Part shown: piece by piece, positions 5,973 to 6,802 of the stretch
How the letters are laid out: the number at the start of each line of letters is the position of its first letter
How positions within the stretch are numbered: position 1 is the first letter of the stretch
NCBI GenBank assembly: GCA_016297325.1
Contig: JAEDGW010000124.1
Span: 1 to 6,802 of the forward strand
DNA length: 6,802 bases
Direction: 5' to 3'
Source: Coprococcus sp.
GTDB lineage: Bacteria; Bacillota; Clostridia; Lachnospirales; Lachnospiraceae
Position numbers and translations under genes: made by a program
The notes under the pieces: generated by a model
Databases searched by the model: none
The model's input: the letters and a program-made list of their open reading frames with translations, nothing else
Told to the model about the DNA's origin: nothing

Positions 5973-5975
5973 CTA

Positions 5976-6040
5976 ATCAAATATACTATACGAATGTATT
6001 ATCAAATATACGAATATATTAACAAATATATATATGAATA
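5976..6040. repeat. Three AT-rich tandem imperfect repeats
   Basis: Units begin at 5976 (25 bases), 6001 (20 bases) and 6021 (about 20 bases). Each follows the pattern ATCAAATATA, then CGAAT or TGAAT, then TATT or similar. The first unit carries a small insertion. They fill the gap between the lexA stop codon and its terminator, so they would lie in the lexA 3' untranslated region. No function is evident. Confidence 0.65.
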
Positions 6041-6042
6041 TC

Positions 6043-6663
6043 CTACATCTGTCTGAACAGACCTATTACTTTACCAAGTATGTCACAGTGATCTACAATG
6101 ATAGGATCCATGTAATCATTCTCCGGCTGAAGTCTTATATGTCCATTCTCCTTAAAGTACCTCTTAACTGTGGCACCATCATCAATGAGTGCAACCACAA
6201 TATCTCTGTTGGAAGCAGAAGAGCATTGCTCAACTATGAGGAGGTCACCATCATTTATACCTATATTGATCATGCTTTCGCCCTTAACCCTGAGCATAAA
6301 AGTCTGGCTGTTAGTATTGTGTATGTACTCAGGTGGAACAGGGAAATAATCCATGATATTCTGTGTTGCGAGTATCGGCTGACCTGCAGCTACCTGTCCA
6401 ACGATTGGAATATTGACAACCTCTCGTCTAGTCAAAGCAAAATCATCATCTATGATCTCGATAGCCCTTGGCTTTGTCGGATCACGTCTTATATATCCAT
6501 TCTCCTCAAGAGATGCGAGATGTGCATGAACAGAAGATGTAGACTTAAGGCCAACCGCTTTACAGATCTCACGCACTGATGGCGGATACCCCTTCTTCAA
6601 CTGTTCTTCCTTGATATATTCCAATATCTCTGTCTGTTTAGCAGATATCTTTCCTTTACCCAT
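6043..6663 (-). CDS. lexA: LexA, SOS-response transcriptional repressor
   Basis: Repressor of DNA-damage genes that cleaves itself when RecA filaments form. The 206-residue product has an N-terminal winged helix-turn-helix (about 1-70, with PPSVREICKAVGL and SSVHAHLASLEENGYI) and a C-terminal S24-type autoprotease domain. The cleavage site Ala93-Gly94 (VGQVAAGQPI), nucleophile Ser130 (KGESM) and base Lys167 (ATVKRYF) are all present, so it should be cleavable. The frame is open further upstream to 6714. The start at 6663 is chosen because GGAGGA (6676-6671) lies seven bases before the ATG and the length then equals the family norm. It is transcribed toward the HD-GYP gene and is probably self-regulated through the sites at 6753-6785. 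Confidence 0.97.
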   Translation of the reverse strand: MGKGKISAKQTEILEYIKEEQLKKGYPPSVREICKAVGLKSTSSVHAHLASLEENGYIRRDPTKPRAIEIIDDDFALTRREVVNIPIVGQVAAGQPILATQNIMDYFPVPPEYIHNTNSQTFMLRVKGESMINIGINDGDLLIVEQCSSASNRDIVVALIDDGATVKRYFKENGHIRLQPENDYMDPIIVDHCDILGKVIGLFRQM

Positions 6664-6746
6664 AAATAAATCCTCCGTATCCAGTAATCCATGTCCATAA
6701 TATGATAATTGCACGATATCACAATATAAAATACATTTATAAAACT

Positions 6747-6775
6747 ATGATAGCACATATGTTCTGATATTGCAA
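6747..6775 (-). promoter_or_regulatory. Promoter of lexA
   Basis: On the minus strand TTGCAA (6775-6770) is the -35, matching 4 of 6, and TATCAT (6752-6747) the -10, matching 5 of 6, with an ideal 17-base spacer. Transcription would start near 6740, giving a leader of about 77 bases. An operator-like site fills most of the spacer. Confidence 0.75.
6753..6764. promoter_or_regulatory. LexA operator 1, in the -35/-10 spacer
   Basis: GCACATATGTTC matches the Gram-positive SOS box GAAC-N4-GTTC at 7 of 8 fixed positions. It directly abuts the -10 of lexA, where bound repressor would block polymerase. Confidence 0.7.
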
Positions 6776-6785
6776 ACTAATGTTC
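6774..6785. promoter_or_regulatory. LexA operator 2, overlapping the -35
   Basis: AAACTAATGTTC also matches GAAC-N4-GTTC at 7 of 8. It overlaps the -35 by two bases. Its centre is 21 bp from operator 1, two turns of the helix, so both repressor dimers would sit on the same face. Confidence 0.6.
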
Positions 6786-6802
6786 TGGTTGATTTGCTTG
6801 TG

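Noticed and set aside
6034..6579. Long plus-strand open frame opposite lexA
   Set aside because: It lies antisense to a fully conserved LexA, has no ribosome binding site, and its translation resembles no protein family.
6664..6714. Seventeen-residue extension of LexA
   Set aside because: GGAGGA is placed exactly for the start at 6663, and LexA proteins begin close to the helix-turn-helix.
1..6802. CRISPR array, tRNA, rRNA, insertion sequence or prophage parts
   Set aside because: No regularly spaced long repeats, tRNA-like cloverleaf, transposase or phage-like gene was seen on either strand.

Overview
The window is bacterial chromosome from a low-to-moderate GC member of the Firmicutes (Bacillota), most likely a clostridial relative of the Lachnospiraceae. 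Three things support this. The gene order rplU-prp-rpmA-obgE-yhbY-nadD-yqeK-rsfS is a Firmicutes ribosome-assembly cluster. L27 carries the N-terminal extension that Prp removes, a Firmicutes-type trait. The lexA promoter holds operators close to the Gram-positive GAAC-N4-GTTC type. The family-level placement is inference, since no marker gene was searched.

Layout, left to right. Positions 5-958 hold ribosomal protein L21, the processing protease Prp and its substrate L27, closed by a strong intrinsic terminator (992-1026). A new promoter (1028-1056) then starts a plus-strand run of obgE, yhbY, nadD, yqeK, rsfS and a membrane-anchored HD-GYP-domain protein (1141-5637). The gaps are small and no terminator is visible until 5715-5776. 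The minus strand holds lexA (6663 down to 6043), which converges on this run and has its own promoter and two operator-like sites at the right edge of the window.

The first eight genes share a theme of ribosome production and its control. L21 and L27 are 50S proteins, and Prp matures L27. Obg, YhbY and RsfS act on 50S assembly or subunit joining. NadD makes the dinucleotide precursor of NAD, and YqeK is predicted to destroy Ap4A. The HD-GYP protein, a probable cyclic-dinucleotide phosphodiesterase or signalling protein, is the accessory gene here. LexA is the SOS repressor.

The roughly 400-base stretch between the HD-GYP gene and lexA (5638-6042) has no coding sequence I can support but is not empty. 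It holds a cluster of 13-base repeats, the HD-GYP terminator, a well-formed promoter with an extended -10 that drives no gene, a hairpin, a C-rich single-stranded stretch, a strong shared terminator, and AT-rich tandem repeats. The best candidate for something undescribed is a small RNA of about 160 nt made from this promoter. Apart from that, the window is largely conventional housekeeping DNA, and I see no evidence for a new multi-gene system.
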